Notes: generated from the sequence alone by a model not told the origin. A stretch of DNA of 64,000 nucleotides from Achromobacter sp. UMC71 (GCF_014170305.1 NZ_LZZT01000004.1:62001-126000); one strand, 5' to 3'. Numbered from the stretch's first letter, positions 34,582-44,208 are shown. Translations and numbers: made by a program.

Positions 34582-36704
34582 TACGTCAGGCGCATGCCCA
34601 GCATCACGCTGCGGCCCGGCAGCGGCGCCACCGACGAGATGAACGACGCGTGGTTGTACGCCAGCTTGTTCAGCAGGTTGGTACCGCGCAGATAGACTTC
34701 GTAGCCCGTCGCGCCGTAGCGGCCGCGGTAGGCCACCACGGCGTTGACCAGGTTGTAGCCCGGCGTGCTGCTTTCGTACGAGGCGATGTCCTTTTGCGAG
34801 AACACGCGCGCGTACTCGAGGCCGCCCGACCACTGCTGCCACTTCACGTTGCCGCGCAGGCCCGCGCGCGCCGCCGGAATGCGCGGCAGGTTGCCGTCGC
34901 CGCCGGTCAGCTTGCCGCGCACGTAATCGCCGAACACCGCGGCCGAAAACACCGGTGTGAACTGATGGCGGATTTCGCCTTCGACGCCAGTGAATTCGGC
35001 ATCGCGCTGCGTGTATTCGATCAGGCGGAAATCCTCATAGCGATCCAGCGTGTCCGCATAGATGTAGTTCTTGACGCGGTTGTGGAACACACTGGCCGAC
35101 AGCGTCGTGTCGCCCGAATGCTTGCGCAGGGTCAGGTCGATGTTGTGCGAGGTCTCGCGGCCCAGGCCCGCGTTGCCCAATTCATAGGTGTTGGTGGCCA
35201 GGTGCACGCCATCCGCATATAGCTCCTGCGCGGTCGGCAGGCGCTGCGAGCGCGACAGCGACAGGGCCACCGAATACTGCGGCGCGAAATCCCAGATGGC
35301 GGCGGCGGACAGCGACGTGCCCGACAGGCTGCTGCGCGACGCGCCGCCCGACGGCGAGATGCGCTGCCAGTCCTGGCGCGCGCCCACCTCGAAACGCCAG
35401 TCGTTCAGCTGGTATTCCTCCAGCACGAACAAGCCGTTCGAGCGGGTGCGACTGCGCGGCAGGAAGGCTTCCTCGCCATCGGCGCGGAAGTCGCTGTAGG
35501 CATTCTGCACACCGATCACGCCGCGCCAGCCGGCTATCGGCTTGTGCTGCAGCTCCACCCTCAGGTCGTAACCCTTGTTCTTGAAACGGGTGCCGACCTG
35601 GCCGCCTTCGATTTCCTCGTGCTGATAGTCGGTCAGGCCGCCGCGCACACGGATCTTCTCGAAGCCCGCGAACGGGTCCTGGTATTCGGCGCGCAGGTCC
35701 AGGCGGTCGCTGCGCAGCTTCACGTAGGGCACGCCGCCGTGCTCATGTTCATGGTCGTGATCGTGCCCTTCTTCCTCGTCGCCATGATCATGGCCGCCGC
35801 AATGCAGGTGCGTGCCGTGCGGGTGGCAGCCTTCGTATTCGTGGTTGTGGCCGGGCAGGCCATACTTGCTTTCCAGGTGCGTGAACGCCAGGCCGACATA
35901 GCCGCGCGGTGTAATCCACGACAGGCCCACCGAGCCCTGCGTCGATTCGCTGTAAGAACCGGCCAGCTTGCCGCCGGGCCAGTCCGGCACGTCGTAGTCG
36001 CTGGTTCGCCGCTTCATGCCTTCCACCCGCACCGCGAACTGGCCTTCGCCGGCGGTGATGCCGATGGCGCCCGCGCGTTCCTTGGTGCCGGTGGCGCCGC
36101 GTAGTTCCGCTTCCATTTCCACGCCCTTGTCCGGCACGGCGGTGGGGATCTTCTTGTCGATCACGTTGACCACGCCGCCGATGGCGCCGCCGCCATACAG
36201 CAAGGTGGCCGGCCCGCGCAGCACCTCGATGCGTTCGGCCAGCAGGGGCTCGACCGTCACCGCATGGTCGGGCGAAATGCCGGATGCGTCCATCACGTCG
36301 GAGCCGTCGGACAGCACCTTCACGCGCGGCGCCGTCTGGCCGCGGATCACGGGACGGCTCGCGCCGCCGCCGAAGGTGTCGCTATTGACGCCCGGCAGGC
36401 TTTTCAGGGACTCGCCCAGGGTGCCCGCGCGGCGTTCGATCAGTTCGTCGCCTTCCAGCACGGACGCCGGCAGCATGGTGCTGTTCAGGTCCAGGCCCAG
36501 CGGGTTGGCCGACACGGTAATCGGCGCCAGGGTCTTGGCGCGGTTGGAATCCGCCTCGGTTTCGGCCTGCGCCATCGGCGCGGCCAGCATCAAGGAACAC
36601 ATCAGGGGCTTGAGCGTCCCCGAGCGGCCGAGCCGCCGAGCCTTGGCCTTGCCACCTTCCCGCTTGCCGTCTTCCCGTGCAGTCCCCAGCGTTTTGCCTT
36701 TCAT
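34578..36704 (-). CDS. znuD: TonB-dependent outer-membrane zinc receptor, ZnuD-like
   Basis: This 708-residue receptor has a plug domain of about residues 55-190 (APITVSANPLG as TonB box region, GGGASRPVIRGQTAPRVKVL, RIEVLRGPATLLYGGGAIGG) and then a 22-strand barrel ending GRSVMLGMRLTY. An extracellular loop near residues 280-330 is extremely His/Asp/Glu-rich (HNHEYEGCHPHGTHLH, then GHDHDHEHEHGG), as in the zinc receptor ZnuD. The signal peptide has an unusually long basic n-region (about 35 residues). Two Zur-like sites lie just upstream. It probably imports zinc under zinc limitation. Confidence 0.9.
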   Translation of the reverse strand: MKGKTLGTAREDGKREGGKAKARRLGRSGTLKPLMCSLMLAAPMAQAETEADSNRAKTLAPITVSANPLGLDLNSTMLPASVLEGDELIERRAGTLGESLKSLPGVNSDTFGGGASRPVIRGQTAPRVKVLSDGSDVMDASGISPDHAVTVEPLLAERIEVLRGPATLLYGGGAIGGVVNVIDKKIPTAVPDKGVEMEAELRGATGTKERAGAIGITAGEGQFAVRVEGMKRRTSDYDVPDWPGGKLAGSYSESTQGSVGLSWITPRGYVGLAFTHLESKYGLPGHNHEYEGCHPHGTHLHCGGHDHGDEEEGHDHDHEHEHGGVPYVKLRSDRLDLRAEYQDPFAGFEKIRVRGGLTDYQHEEIEGGQVGTRFKNKGYDLRVELQHKPIAGWRGVIGVQNAYSDFRADGEEAFLPRSRTRSNGLFVLEEYQLNDWRFEVGARQDWQRISPSGGASRSSLSGTSLSAAAIWDFAPQYSVALSLSRSQRLPTAQELYADGVHLATNTYELGNAGLGRETSHNIDLTLRKHSGDTTLSASVFHNRVKNYIYADTLDRYEDFRLIEYTQRDAEFTGVEGEIRHQFTPVFSAAVFGDYVRGKLTGGDGNLPRIPAARAGLRGNVKWQQWSGGLEYARVFSQKDIASYESSTPGYNLVNAVVAYRGRYGATGYEVYLRGTNLLNKLAYNHASFISSVAPLPGRSVMLGMRLTY

Positions 36705-36718
36705 CGTTACTCTCTTGG

Positions 36719-36730
36719 ATGTTATATCAT
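36719..36730. promoter_or_regulatory. Candidate Zur operator, proximal copy (ATGTTATATCAT)
   Basis: It lies 15-26 bp upstream of the znuD ATG. It is the exact reverse complement of the distal copy at 36747-36758 and resembles the Zur box half GTTATAxxATAAC. Position and target gene both fit zinc-dependent repression. Confidence 0.7.
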
Positions 36731-36746
36731 TACAAATAGCTGAAGG

Positions 36747-36758
36747 ATGATATAACAT
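36747..36758. promoter_or_regulatory. Candidate Zur operator, distal copy (ATGATATAACAT)
   Basis: This is the inverted twin of the site at 36719-36730, separated by 16 bp. It includes TATAACATTC, close to the right half of the enterobacterial Zur consensus. Two facing sites suggest cooperative Zur binding over the znuD promoter. Confidence 0.7.
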
Positions 36759-36812
36759 TCTGAAAGTAAATCAAGCCGATCCGCAGGATCGGCTCGCTTC
36801 GGCTTCAGGGCA

Positions 36813-37910
36813 TCAGGCGCCCGAGGATTCCAGGCCGGACAAGGCTTGCAGCACCGCCACGCGGCTTTGCCCCAGGATGGCGCCGTGCCAATCCGGCGCA
36901 TCGCAATAGAAGGCCTCGAGCGTCGTCCGCAAGATCTCGTCGCGCAACGCGGGATCGGCGTCGGGATGCGCGCGCAGCCAATTGCGCCCGCGCAGCGCGT
37001 CCACCACGTCTTGCGTGGGCAGCGTGCCAAACTCCAATGCCATCAGCGTCGGCTCGGAGGCCGGGCAAGCGTCGTAGATCAGCCCCGCCAAATGGCCGGT
37101 GATATCGACCGACGCGGAGGTGCCCTGATAGGGCACGGCGACATCGGCGCCCCACCAGCGCCGGGCCCGCGCCACTTCGGTCTCGTCGCGGCGGCCGGCG
37201 TAGATTTTCTCGCCGTGCCCGCGCGGCCCCAGGCCCGTGTGCACGTCGATCCAGCCGACCTGTGTGTAACGGGCCGCGTGCTCGGTCAGGATGCGCCGCA
37301 AGTTCAGCAGCGACGCCGCCGGACGGTCACCGCCGTAGAACAGGCCGTCCGCGTGCGTATATTGGCCCCGGGTCACCGCCTGCCTGAGCGCGGGCATGCC
37401 ATGCTCGGCGACATAAGCGCCAATCTGCGCGCGGTTTGTGTCCGTCGGCGGCCATTGCGCGGGCAGCAGCAGGTCGTGAATCTGCCCGTAGCCGGGATTC
37501 TCGGGCAAGGGTTTTTCGCCGAACGGCTGGCCATTGCGGTTCAGGTCGACGTTGCCTTCATCGGTGCGGGCGATCCAGGAAAATCCGTGCGGATTCACTG
37601 CATGCACCAGCAACAGGGCAACGCCGGCCCGGCGGGCGCGCGCCAGCATGTCGGCGTCGTCCAGCAGCGCCAGCTGACAGCCCGACCCGCAAAAGCCTTC
37701 CACGCCGTGCGTGGCCGAGGTCATGATCAGCAGCCGCCGCGCATCCGCATCGCCAATCAGCGCCACGTCGGTGGCCAGCGCCTCGCCCTCGCGGCCCTTG
37801 GGCTCGATGGGATAGGACGCGAAGTGCGCGGCAAGTGGCCGGGCCGCGGCGGCAAAGCGCTCGCGCGCCTGGGCGTAGCTGCGGGAAAAATAGGGGGTCG
37901 CGGATTGCAT
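36813..37910 (-). CDS. DUF2817 putative zinc carboxypeptidase-like protein
   Basis: This 365-residue protein belongs to DUF2817, related to M14 metallopeptidases/deacylases. Probable metal ligands are His68 and Glu71 (ATHGVEGFCGSG, an HxxE motif) and His in WIDVHTGLGPRG. LMALEFGT may carry the general base Glu. There is no signal peptide. AGGAGA precedes the ATG at 37910, which overlaps the MFS transporter stop by one base (TGATG), so the two are translationally coupled. A role in hydrolysing an imported amide or peptide is inference. Confidence 0.85.
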   Translation of the reverse strand: MQSATPYFSRSYAQARERFAAAARPLAAHFASYPIEPKGREGEALATDVALIGDADARRLLIMTSATHGVEGFCGSGCQLALLDDADMLARARRAGVALLLVHAVNPHGFSWIARTDEGNVDLNRNGQPFGEKPLPENPGYGQIHDLLLPAQWPPTDTNRAQIGAYVAEHGMPALRQAVTRGQYTHADGLFYGGDRPAASLLNLRRILTEHAARYTQVGWIDVHTGLGPRGHGEKIYAGRRDETEVARARRWWGADVAVPYQGTSASVDITGHLAGLIYDACPASEPTLMALEFGTLPTQDVVDALRGRNWLRAHPDADPALRDEILRTTLEAFYCDAPDWHGAILGQSRVAVLQALSGLESSGA

Positions 37911-39238
37911 CAGGTCTCCTGGTTGTCGATATCGTCGCCGGTGCGGTCCCGTATCCAGAACAGCACCACCGTGGAAATCGCCACCGCCACCATCAGGTAC
38001 CAGGCGGGGGCCATGGGATTGCCGGTCACGTGCAGCAGCCACGTCACGAAGAACTGGGCGAAACCGCCGAACACCGAAATCCCCAATCCGTAGACCACCG
38101 ACATGCCGGTGGTGCGCACGGACTTCGGGAACAGTTCGGGCAGCATGGTGATGCCCGGCGCGGATTGCAATGCCAGCAGTATCGACAGCAACGCCACGAC
38201 AGTCATCAGCCGCGCGCTGCTGGGCTCGGCGATCAGCCACTGGAAGCACGGCAGCAGCACCGCCACCGTCACCACGCGCGACCAGAAGATCACCCGCTTG
38301 CGCCCCACCCGATCCGCCAGCATGCCGACCAGCGGCGCAAATAGAAAGCCCACCGCACCCACCACCACGCTGGCCGACAGTGTGGACGTGGCGGGCAAGC
38401 CCAGCTCGCGATGCGCATAGGACGGCATGTAGAAGCCGATGATCTGCGCGCACACCATGCCGCCGATCATCAGCAGGATACCCTTGGCCACCTCGGTCTT
38501 GTGCTCGGCGAAGATGCGACGCAAGGGCTGGTTGCCCGCGGCGCGCGGCCGATGGTCATCTTCGTCCGTCGTCAGCGTCTCTTCCAGGTTTCGGCGGATA
38601 TATGCGCCCACCGGCACCGTCAGGATGCCGATCACGAACGGCAGCCGCCAGCCCCAGGCCTGCATCTGCTCGGCGGTCAGCGCAGCAGTCAGGCCGCCCA
38701 CCACCAGCGCACCCAGCGCCACCCCCAGTGACTGGCTGCCGAACTGCCAGCTGGAATAGAAGCCACGCCGCGACGGCGGCGCATGCTCGACCAGCAGCGT
38801 GGTCGACGCGCCCACCTCGCCGCCCGCGGCGAAACCCTGGATCAACCGCGCCAGCACCATCATCACCGGCCCCGCCAGCCCCATCTGCGCGTAAGTCGGC
38901 GCCACGGCGATCAGCCCACAACCCAATCCCATCAACCACAACGTCAGCGTCATGGCGGCGCGGCGGCCGTGGCGGTCGGCGTAGGAACCGATCAGCATGC
39001 CGCCCACCGGCCGCATCAGGAAACCCACGCCGAAAGTCGCCGTGGTCAGCAACAGTTGCCCATAGCTGGAGGCCGCGGGAAAGAACAGCGGCCCGATGAC
39101 CAGCATCAGGAAGGTGAAGACGGTGAAGTCAAAGAACTCCAGCGCGTTGCCGATGGTGGTGCCGGCGATGACGCGCCGGCGCATGGACGGTGTGTGCAGG
39201 CTGCGTGCGCCCGCGCCGGCCGTGATGGCGATAGACAT
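37910..39238 (-). CDS. MFS transporter, metabolite:H+ symporter (ShiA/ProP-like)
   Basis: This 442-residue 12-helix transporter has the MHS pattern: GTTIGNALEFFDFTVFTFL in helix 1, the loop 2-3 motif GSYADRHGRRAAM, RLIQGFAAGGEVGASTTLLVEHAP and LADRVGRKRV in the second half. This family moves organic acids or osmolytes. It is co-transcribed with the DUF2817 gene and divergent from a LysR gene, which probably controls both. I chose the ATG giving MSIAITAG. Confidence 0.9.
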   Translation of the reverse strand: MSIAITAGAGARSLHTPSMRRRVIAGTTIGNALEFFDFTVFTFLMLVIGPLFFPAASSYGQLLLTTATFGVGFLMRPVGGMLIGSYADRHGRRAAMTLTLWLMGLGCGLIAVAPTYAQMGLAGPVMMVLARLIQGFAAGGEVGASTTLLVEHAPPSRRGFYSSWQFGSQSLGVALGALVVGGLTAALTAEQMQAWGWRLPFVIGILTVPVGAYIRRNLEETLTTDEDDHRPRAAGNQPLRRIFAEHKTEVAKGILLMIGGMVCAQIIGFYMPSYAHRELGLPATSTLSASVVVGAVGFLFAPLVGMLADRVGRKRVIFWSRVVTVAVLLPCFQWLIAEPSSARLMTVVALLSILLALQSAPGITMLPELFPKSVRTTGMSVVYGLGISVFGGFAQFFVTWLLHVTGNPMAPAWYLMVAVAISTVVLFWIRDRTGDDIDNQET

Positions 39239-39397
39239 GTTTTCCCCTTGATGTCCGGTCCTGGGTTGCCGGCCCGTGTATCCGGAGTCCGCGCACCGCA
39301 AGTCCTAGTGAATATACGGATGGCTACCGAAACGGGAAAGACAGTATTTTTGCAGCAGCGATGACTTTTGCTTATATCCCAGACCGTGCCTGCTCCC

Positions 39398-40288
39398 ATG
39401 AACCTGCGCCAGCTGCGCGCCTTCGTGCTGATCGCCGAACACCGCAGCATCCGCGCCGCGGCGCGCGCGCTGTGCGTCACCCAACCCGCTGCCACGCGCA
39501 GCCTGCGCGAGCTGGAACAAAGCCTGGGCGCCGAACTGGTGCGGCGCAGCGCCAAGGGGGTTGAGCTGACGCCCTACGGCGAAGCGCTGCACAAGCGCGC
39601 CGTGCTGATCCTGCAGGAGGCGCGCCGGGCACAGGAAGACATCGACCAGATGCGCGACGGTGAAGGCGGCACGCTGAACCTGGCGATCAGTTCGTCGGCG
39701 CTCACGGTACTGCCCGACGCGCTGGCCGCGTTCCGCGCCCGCATGCCGCGCGTGGCGGTGGCGTTCCATGAGGTGGCGGCGCCTTACAGCCACGCACAGC
39801 TGGACGCCGGGCGCTACGACCTGGTGGTGCAAACCGAATATGACGGCAACAATTACGACGGCTTTGCGCGCACCACCCTGTTCACGCTGCCGCTGGTGGT
39901 GGGCGCGCGGGCCGATCATCCCCTGCGCCATGCCACCGATCTGGCCGAGCTACGCGACCTGCTGTGGCTGATGCCGGGAAATACCCAGACGCCGACCAAT
40001 CTGCTGCACCTGGCCTATGCGTCGCGCGGCCTGCCCACGCCGACAGATGTGATTCCGTGCCAGTCGATCGCGATCGCGCTGGCGATCCTGGCGAAAAGCG
40101 ATGCGGTGGGCTTCTTCGTGCGCAACGGCTTTCACCGCGAGCTGGTGCCGCATCCGCTTTGCGTGATACCGCTGGCGCATCCGCTACCGGCGGCGCGGGT
40201 ATCGATCCTGACGCGGGCCGAGTCGCCGCCGACGCCGGCGGCGCAGTGCTTCATCGATTGCCTGAACGCCGCGCGCGCGGCGGCGTGA
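39398..40288 (+). CDS. LysR-family transcriptional regulator
   Basis: This 296-residue protein has an N-terminal helix-turn-helix (SIRAAARALCVTQPAATRSLRELE, about 17-40) and an effector domain from about 90. The start is the ATG at 39398 (MNLRQLRAFV); an upstream in-frame TTG is less likely. It is divergent from the MFS/DUF2817 pair across a 159-bp gap, the usual arrangement for control of that pair. Confidence 0.9.
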   Translation: MNLRQLRAFVLIAEHRSIRAAARALCVTQPAATRSLRELEQSLGAELVRRSAKGVELTPYGEALHKRAVLILQEARRAQEDIDQMRDGEGGTLNLAISSSALTVLPDALAAFRARMPRVAVAFHEVAAPYSHAQLDAGRYDLVVQTEYDGNNYDGFARTTLFTLPLVVGARADHPLRHATDLAELRDLLWLMPGNTQTPTNLLHLAYASRGLPTPTDVIPCQSIAIALAILAKSDAVGFFVRNGFHRELVPHPLCVIPLAHPLPAARVSILTRAESPPTPAAQCFIDCLNAARAAA

Positions 40289-40334
40289 CACCGCGCGGGG
40301 TATCATGGAACGCCCTTTGCCTCCGCCCCATTCC

Positions 40335-41042
40335 ATGGCGTTTCCCCGACTCAACACGCCCCCCACGCTGACCGACACGGTCGCCAAACAGTTGCTCGCC
40401 GAGATCGACGAGGGCCGCGTGCTGCCGGGCGAGAAACTGCCCACGGAAACCCGCCTGGCCGAGCAGTTCGGCGTCAGCCGCACGGTCATCCGCGAGGCCG
40501 TGTCGCGGTTGCGCCAGGACGGCATCGTCGAGGCGCGCCAGGGCAGCGGCGTCTTCGTCACGGGCCTGGGCGGCAACCGCGCGCTGCGCATCGATGCGGC
40601 CGAACTATCGTCGCTGGATGCGGTGCTGCATATCGTGGATTTACGGCGCGCGCTGGAAACCGAAATCGCCGCACAGGCCGCGGCCCAGCGCAGCAAGCGC
40701 GACCTGGCCGAGATCGACGGCGCCTTGGCGGCGATCTCCCAGGCCGTCGGCAACGGCGGCGACGGCGTCAAGGAAGACGTCGCCTTTCACCGCAGCATTG
40801 CCCGCGCCACCGGCAATCCGTATTTCCTCACGACGCTGGCGTTCGTCAGCCAGTTCCTGGAAGCCGCCACCCGCGTCACGCGCGGCAACGAGGCGCGCCA
40901 TGCCGACCTGATGCGCGCGGTGATGCAGGAACACATCGCCATCGTCGACGCCATCCGCCGCCAGGACGTGGAAGGCGCGCGCGAAGCCGCCCGCGTGCAT
41001 ATGATCAACGCAGCCAAGCGCCTGCGCCAGGCGCACCGCTAG
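40335..41042 (+). CDS. GntR-family transcriptional regulator (FadR/FCD type)
   Basis: This 235-residue protein has a winged helix (LPTETRLAEQFGVSRTVIREAVSRLRQDGIVEARQG, about 36-71) and an FCD ligand domain (about 90-225). It is convergent with the otnK end of the tetronate operon (12 bp apart). Regulators of tetronate/sugar-acid operons are often of this type, so it probably controls the genes at 41055-44919. The start is the ATG at 40335 (MAFPRLN). Confidence 0.9.
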   Translation: MAFPRLNTPPTLTDTVAKQLLAEIDEGRVLPGEKLPTETRLAEQFGVSRTVIREAVSRLRQDGIVEARQGSGVFVTGLGGNRALRIDAAELSSLDAVLHIVDLRRALETEIAAQAAAQRSKRDLAEIDGALAAISQAVGNGGDGVKEDVAFHRSIARATGNPYFLTTLAFVSQFLEAATRVTRGNEARHADLMRAVMQEHIAIVDAIRRQDVEGAREAARVHMINAAKRLRQAHR

Positions 41043-41054
41043 CCGCGCGGCGCC

Positions 41055-42329
41055 TCACGCTGGCGGCCGCCGGCCCTGGCTAAAGGCCCGGGTAAAGAAG
41101 TCCGCGCCACCAAAATTGCCGGACTTCAACGCGATGCTCATGCGCGTCCGCACCGCTTGCGCATGACCGGCGCACCAGGGTACGCCCGGATCGATCTGCT
41201 CACCGATGGCCAGTTGCGTCAGACCCAGCGCTTGCACCACCGCGCCCGAGGTCTCGCCGCCCGCGACGATCAACTGGCGCACCCCTTGCTCCGCCAGGCC
41301 CACCGCGATCCGTGCGATGGCGTCCTCGACCAGCACGCCGGCCCGCGCAGCGCCCAGCGCGGTCTGCGCCTGTTGCACGGCGTCAGGCTGCGCCGTGGAA
41401 TAGATCAGCACCGGCCCGTCCGCCAGGCGCGGCTTGGCCCAGGCCAGCGCCTCCGCCGCAACCGTCTCGCCCGCCGCGATACGCAGCGGGTCCAGCGCCA
41501 GCGCAGGCCGCCCCGTCTCGATAAAGGCCGCGACCTGGCCCTGCGTGGCGCTGGAGCAGCTGCCCGCCACCACCGCCTGCAATCCGGGTTCGCGCGGCAG
41601 GCTGGCAGCCGCGCCCGCGGCCAAGCCCCAATTGCCCGGCAGACCGATCGCCACGCCCGATCCCGCCGTGACCAACGGCATGCCTTGCAGCGCCGGCCCC
41701 AACGCCAGCAGGTCGTCGTTGGAAATCGCATCCACGATCGCGATCTCCACGCCCTGCGCCTGCAAGGCAGCGATACGCGCGCGGATCGCATCGCTGCCGC
41801 GCGCCACCACGGCGTAGTCGATCAGGCCGACGCGGCGCGCGGTCTGCGCGGACAGCACGCGCACCAGGTTGGGATCGGTCATCGGCGTCAACGGATGGTT
41901 CTGCATGCCCGATTCATTCAGCAGCACGTCGCCCGCGTACAGATAGCCCTTGAACACCGTGCGCTTGTTGTCAGGGAAAGCCGGCGTGGCAATCGTGAAG
42001 CCGGTATCCAGCGCCTTCATCAAGGCATCGGCGACGGGGCCGATATTGCCCTGCGGCGTGCTGTCGAAGGTGGAGCAGTACTTGAAATAGATCTGTTCGG
42101 CGCCCTGCGCCCGCAGCCATTCCAGGGCGGCCAGCGACTGCGCCACGGCCTCGCCAGCCGGGATCGTGCGGGTCTTGAGCGCCACCACCACCGCATCGGC
42201 GGGCTGGTTCAGCGGGGCCGCCGGCACGCCGATGGTCTGCACCGTGCGCATGCCGGCGCGCACCAGGTTGTTGGCCAGGTCGGTGGCGCCGGTGAAGTCG
42301 TCGGCGATGCAGCCCAGTTTGATCGTCAT
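41055..42329 (-). CDS. otnK: 3-oxo-tetronate kinase
   Basis: This 424-residue DUF1537-family four-carbon acid sugar kinase phosphorylates 3-oxo-tetronate in D-threonate, L-threonate or D-erythronate catabolism. N-terminal domain: LGCIADDFTGATDLANNLVRAGMRTVQ and FKYCSTFDSTPQGNIGP. The C-terminal nucleotide-binding domain has VAGSCSSATQGQV, VAGGETSGAVVQAL and ALKSGNFGGADFF. It overlaps the dehydrogenase stop by ATGA and is last in the operon. Confidence 0.92.
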   Translation of the reverse strand: MTIKLGCIADDFTGATDLANNLVRAGMRTVQTIGVPAAPLNQPADAVVVALKTRTIPAGEAVAQSLAALEWLRAQGAEQIYFKYCSTFDSTPQGNIGPVADALMKALDTGFTIATPAFPDNKRTVFKGYLYAGDVLLNESGMQNHPLTPMTDPNLVRVLSAQTARRVGLIDYAVVARGSDAIRARIAALQAQGVEIAIVDAISNDDLLALGPALQGMPLVTAGSGVAIGLPGNWGLAAGAAASLPREPGLQAVVAGSCSSATQGQVAAFIETGRPALALDPLRIAAGETVAAEALAWAKPRLADGPVLIYSTAQPDAVQQAQTALGAARAGVLVEDAIARIAVGLAEQGVRQLIVAGGETSGAVVQALGLTQLAIGEQIDPGVPWCAGHAQAVRTRMSIALKSGNFGGADFFTRAFSQGRRPPA

Positions 42330-43234
42330 GGCGCCTCCGGCAGGCTGATGCCGGGAAAGATCTTGATGACCGCGCTGTCGTCTTCGCCACCGTGGCCCGC
42401 GGTCGATGCCTGCATGAACATCTGGTGCGCGGTGGACGCCAGCGGCAGCGGAAACTTGCTGTGCCTTGCGGTGTCCAGCACCAGGCCCAGGTCCTTGACG
42501 AAGATATCCACCGCCGACAACGGCGTGTAGTCGCCCGCCAGCACGTGGGCCATGCGGTTCTCGAACATCCAGCTGTTGCCCGCGCTGTGGGTGATGACTT
42601 CGTACAGCGCCGCCGCATCCACCCCTTCGCGCAGGCCCAGCGCCATGGCCTCGGCGGCGGCGGCGATGTGCACCCCGGCCAGTAGCTGGTTGATGATCTT
42701 GACCTTGCTGCCCGCGCCGGCGCTGCTGCCCAGGCGGTAGACCTTGCCCGCCATGGATTCCAGCAGGTCGCCGCAAGCGGCGTAGGCGGCCGCGCTGCCG
42801 GCCGTCATCATCGTCATCTGGCCGGCGGCCGCCTTGGCGGCTCCGCCCGAGATCGGCGCGTCCAGGTAGTGGATGCCCAGCGCCGCCAGGCGCGTTTCCA
42901 GGTCCGCCGACCAGTTCGGGTCCACGGTGGAGCACATCACGAATACGCTGCCGGGCCGCAACGACGACGCGATGCCGCCATCGCCGAATAGCACCGTCTC
43001 GGTCTGCTGCGCGTTCACCACCACGCTGACCACCACGTCGCAGGCAGCCGCCATGTCCGCCAGCGTGGCGCTAGCCACCCCGCCCTGTTCGGCGAATGCC
43101 GCGGCCGCACCCGGCCGGACGTCGTACGCATGCACGCGGCTGCCGGCGCGCCGCAGGCTGGCCGCGATGCCCGCGCCCATGGCGCCCAGGCCGATCACGC
43201 CGACGTTGCGCGGCACTTCATTGGCGGTATTCAT
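42326..43234 (-). CDS. ltnD: L-threonate dehydrogenase-like protein (beta-hydroxyacid dehydrogenase family)
   Basis: This 302-residue NAD-dependent enzyme has Rossmann motif GVIGLGAMGAGIAASL at the N terminus, substrate loop DAPISGGAAKAAAGQMTMM, and the catalytic Lys region GSKVKIINQLLAGVHIAA. Length and order match LtnD, which oxidises L-threonate to 2-oxo-tetronate. It overlaps both neighbours by 4 bp. Product isomerisation would need OtnI, found at 33628. Confidence 0.88.
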   Translation of the reverse strand: MNTANEVPRNVGVIGLGAMGAGIAASLRRAGSRVHAYDVRPGAAAAFAEQGGVASATLADMAAACDVVVSVVVNAQQTETVLFGDGGIASSLRPGSVFVMCSTVDPNWSADLETRLAALGIHYLDAPISGGAAKAAAGQMTMMTAGSAAAYAACGDLLESMAGKVYRLGSSAGAGSKVKIINQLLAGVHIAAAAEAMALGLREGVDAAALYEVITHSAGNSWMFENRMAHVLAGDYTPLSAVDIFVKDLGLVLDTARHSKFPLPLASTAHQMFMQASTAGHGGEDDSAVIKIFPGISLPEAP

Positions 43235-44208
43235 ACCGTCCCCCGCAGATCGTCGCCGATGTAGGCGCGGATGATGTCGGCGAAACCGTTGTCGCCTTCC
43301 AGCCCCAGGCGCGCCGCGCGCGCGGTGTCCCAGCCGCCGGGCCAGCTGCCGACGATGGCCTCGACCTTCGGGTCCGCTTTCCAGCTGATGCGGTCGGCGA
43401 CGGCGTCGCCAGCGATCTCGCGCAGCGCTTGCGCCATCTCGGCCACCGTCACCGACACGCCTGGCAGGTTGACGGGCCGGCGATCGGCCAATGCCCGGGC
43501 GTCCAGCTCGCAGCCCGCGATCAGCGCCTGCACCGCGCGGCGCGGCGACAGCAGCCACAGGCGCGTATCCGCGCCCACCGGGCATACCGCAGGCTCGCCG
43601 TTCAAGGGTTCGCGGATGATGCCACTGGCGAACGACGACGCCGCCGCATTGGGCCGCCCGGGGCGCACGCTGATGGTGGGCAGCCGCAGCGCGCGGCCGT
43701 CGACGAAACCGCGCCGCGTGTAGTCGGCCAGCAGCAATTCGGCGATGGCCTTCTGCGTGCCGTAGGAAGACTGAGGGTTGAGCGCCGTGTCGTCGCGTAC
43801 CAGATCGGGCAGCGCGCCGCCGTACACCGCGACCGAGCTGGTGAACACCACGCGCGGCCGGTGCCCGCGCAGGCGGCAGGTTTCCAGCAGGGCGCGCGAA
43901 GCGTCCAGGTTGATGCGCATGCCCAGGTCGAAATCGGCCTCGGCCTGCCCGCTGACGATCGCCGCCAGATGGAACACGGCGGCCGTGTCGGTGCCGATCA
44001 GCGATTCCAGCACAGCGGGGTCCGCGACGTCGCCCTTCACCGAGCGCACGCGAGTGTCGTTGATGGCGTCGGTCTGCACCACGTCGAGCAGGTCGATCTG
44101 CGTGATCGGTTCGCGCGACTCACCCAGCGCCAGCCGTCCTTGCTCCAGCAGTTTGCGCGCCAGACGCTGGCCCAGAAAGCCCGCGCCGCCGGTAATCAGT
44201 ATCTTCAT
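43231..44208 (-). CDS. denD: D-erythronate dehydrogenase-like NAD-dependent epimerase/dehydratase
   Basis: This 325-residue extended SDR has MKILITGGAGFLGQRLARKL at the N terminus, catalytic Ser in VVFTSSVAVYGG and YGTQK as Tyr-x3-Lys. Length and gene order match DenD, which oxidises D-erythronate to the 3-oxo acid. AGGAGG precedes the ATG. It is followed by ltnD with ATGA overlap. Confidence 0.88.
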   Translation of the reverse strand: MKILITGGAGFLGQRLARKLLEQGRLALGESREPITQIDLLDVVQTDAINDTRVRSVKGDVADPAVLESLIGTDTAAVFHLAAIVSGQAEADFDLGMRINLDASRALLETCRLRGHRPRVVFTSSVAVYGGALPDLVRDDTALNPQSSYGTQKAIAELLLADYTRRGFVDGRALRLPTISVRPGRPNAAASSFASGIIREPLNGEPAVCPVGADTRLWLLSPRRAVQALIAGCELDARALADRRPVNLPGVSVTVAEMAQALREIAGDAVADRISWKADPKVEAIVGSWPGGWDTARAARLGLEGDNGFADIIRAYIGDDLRGTV

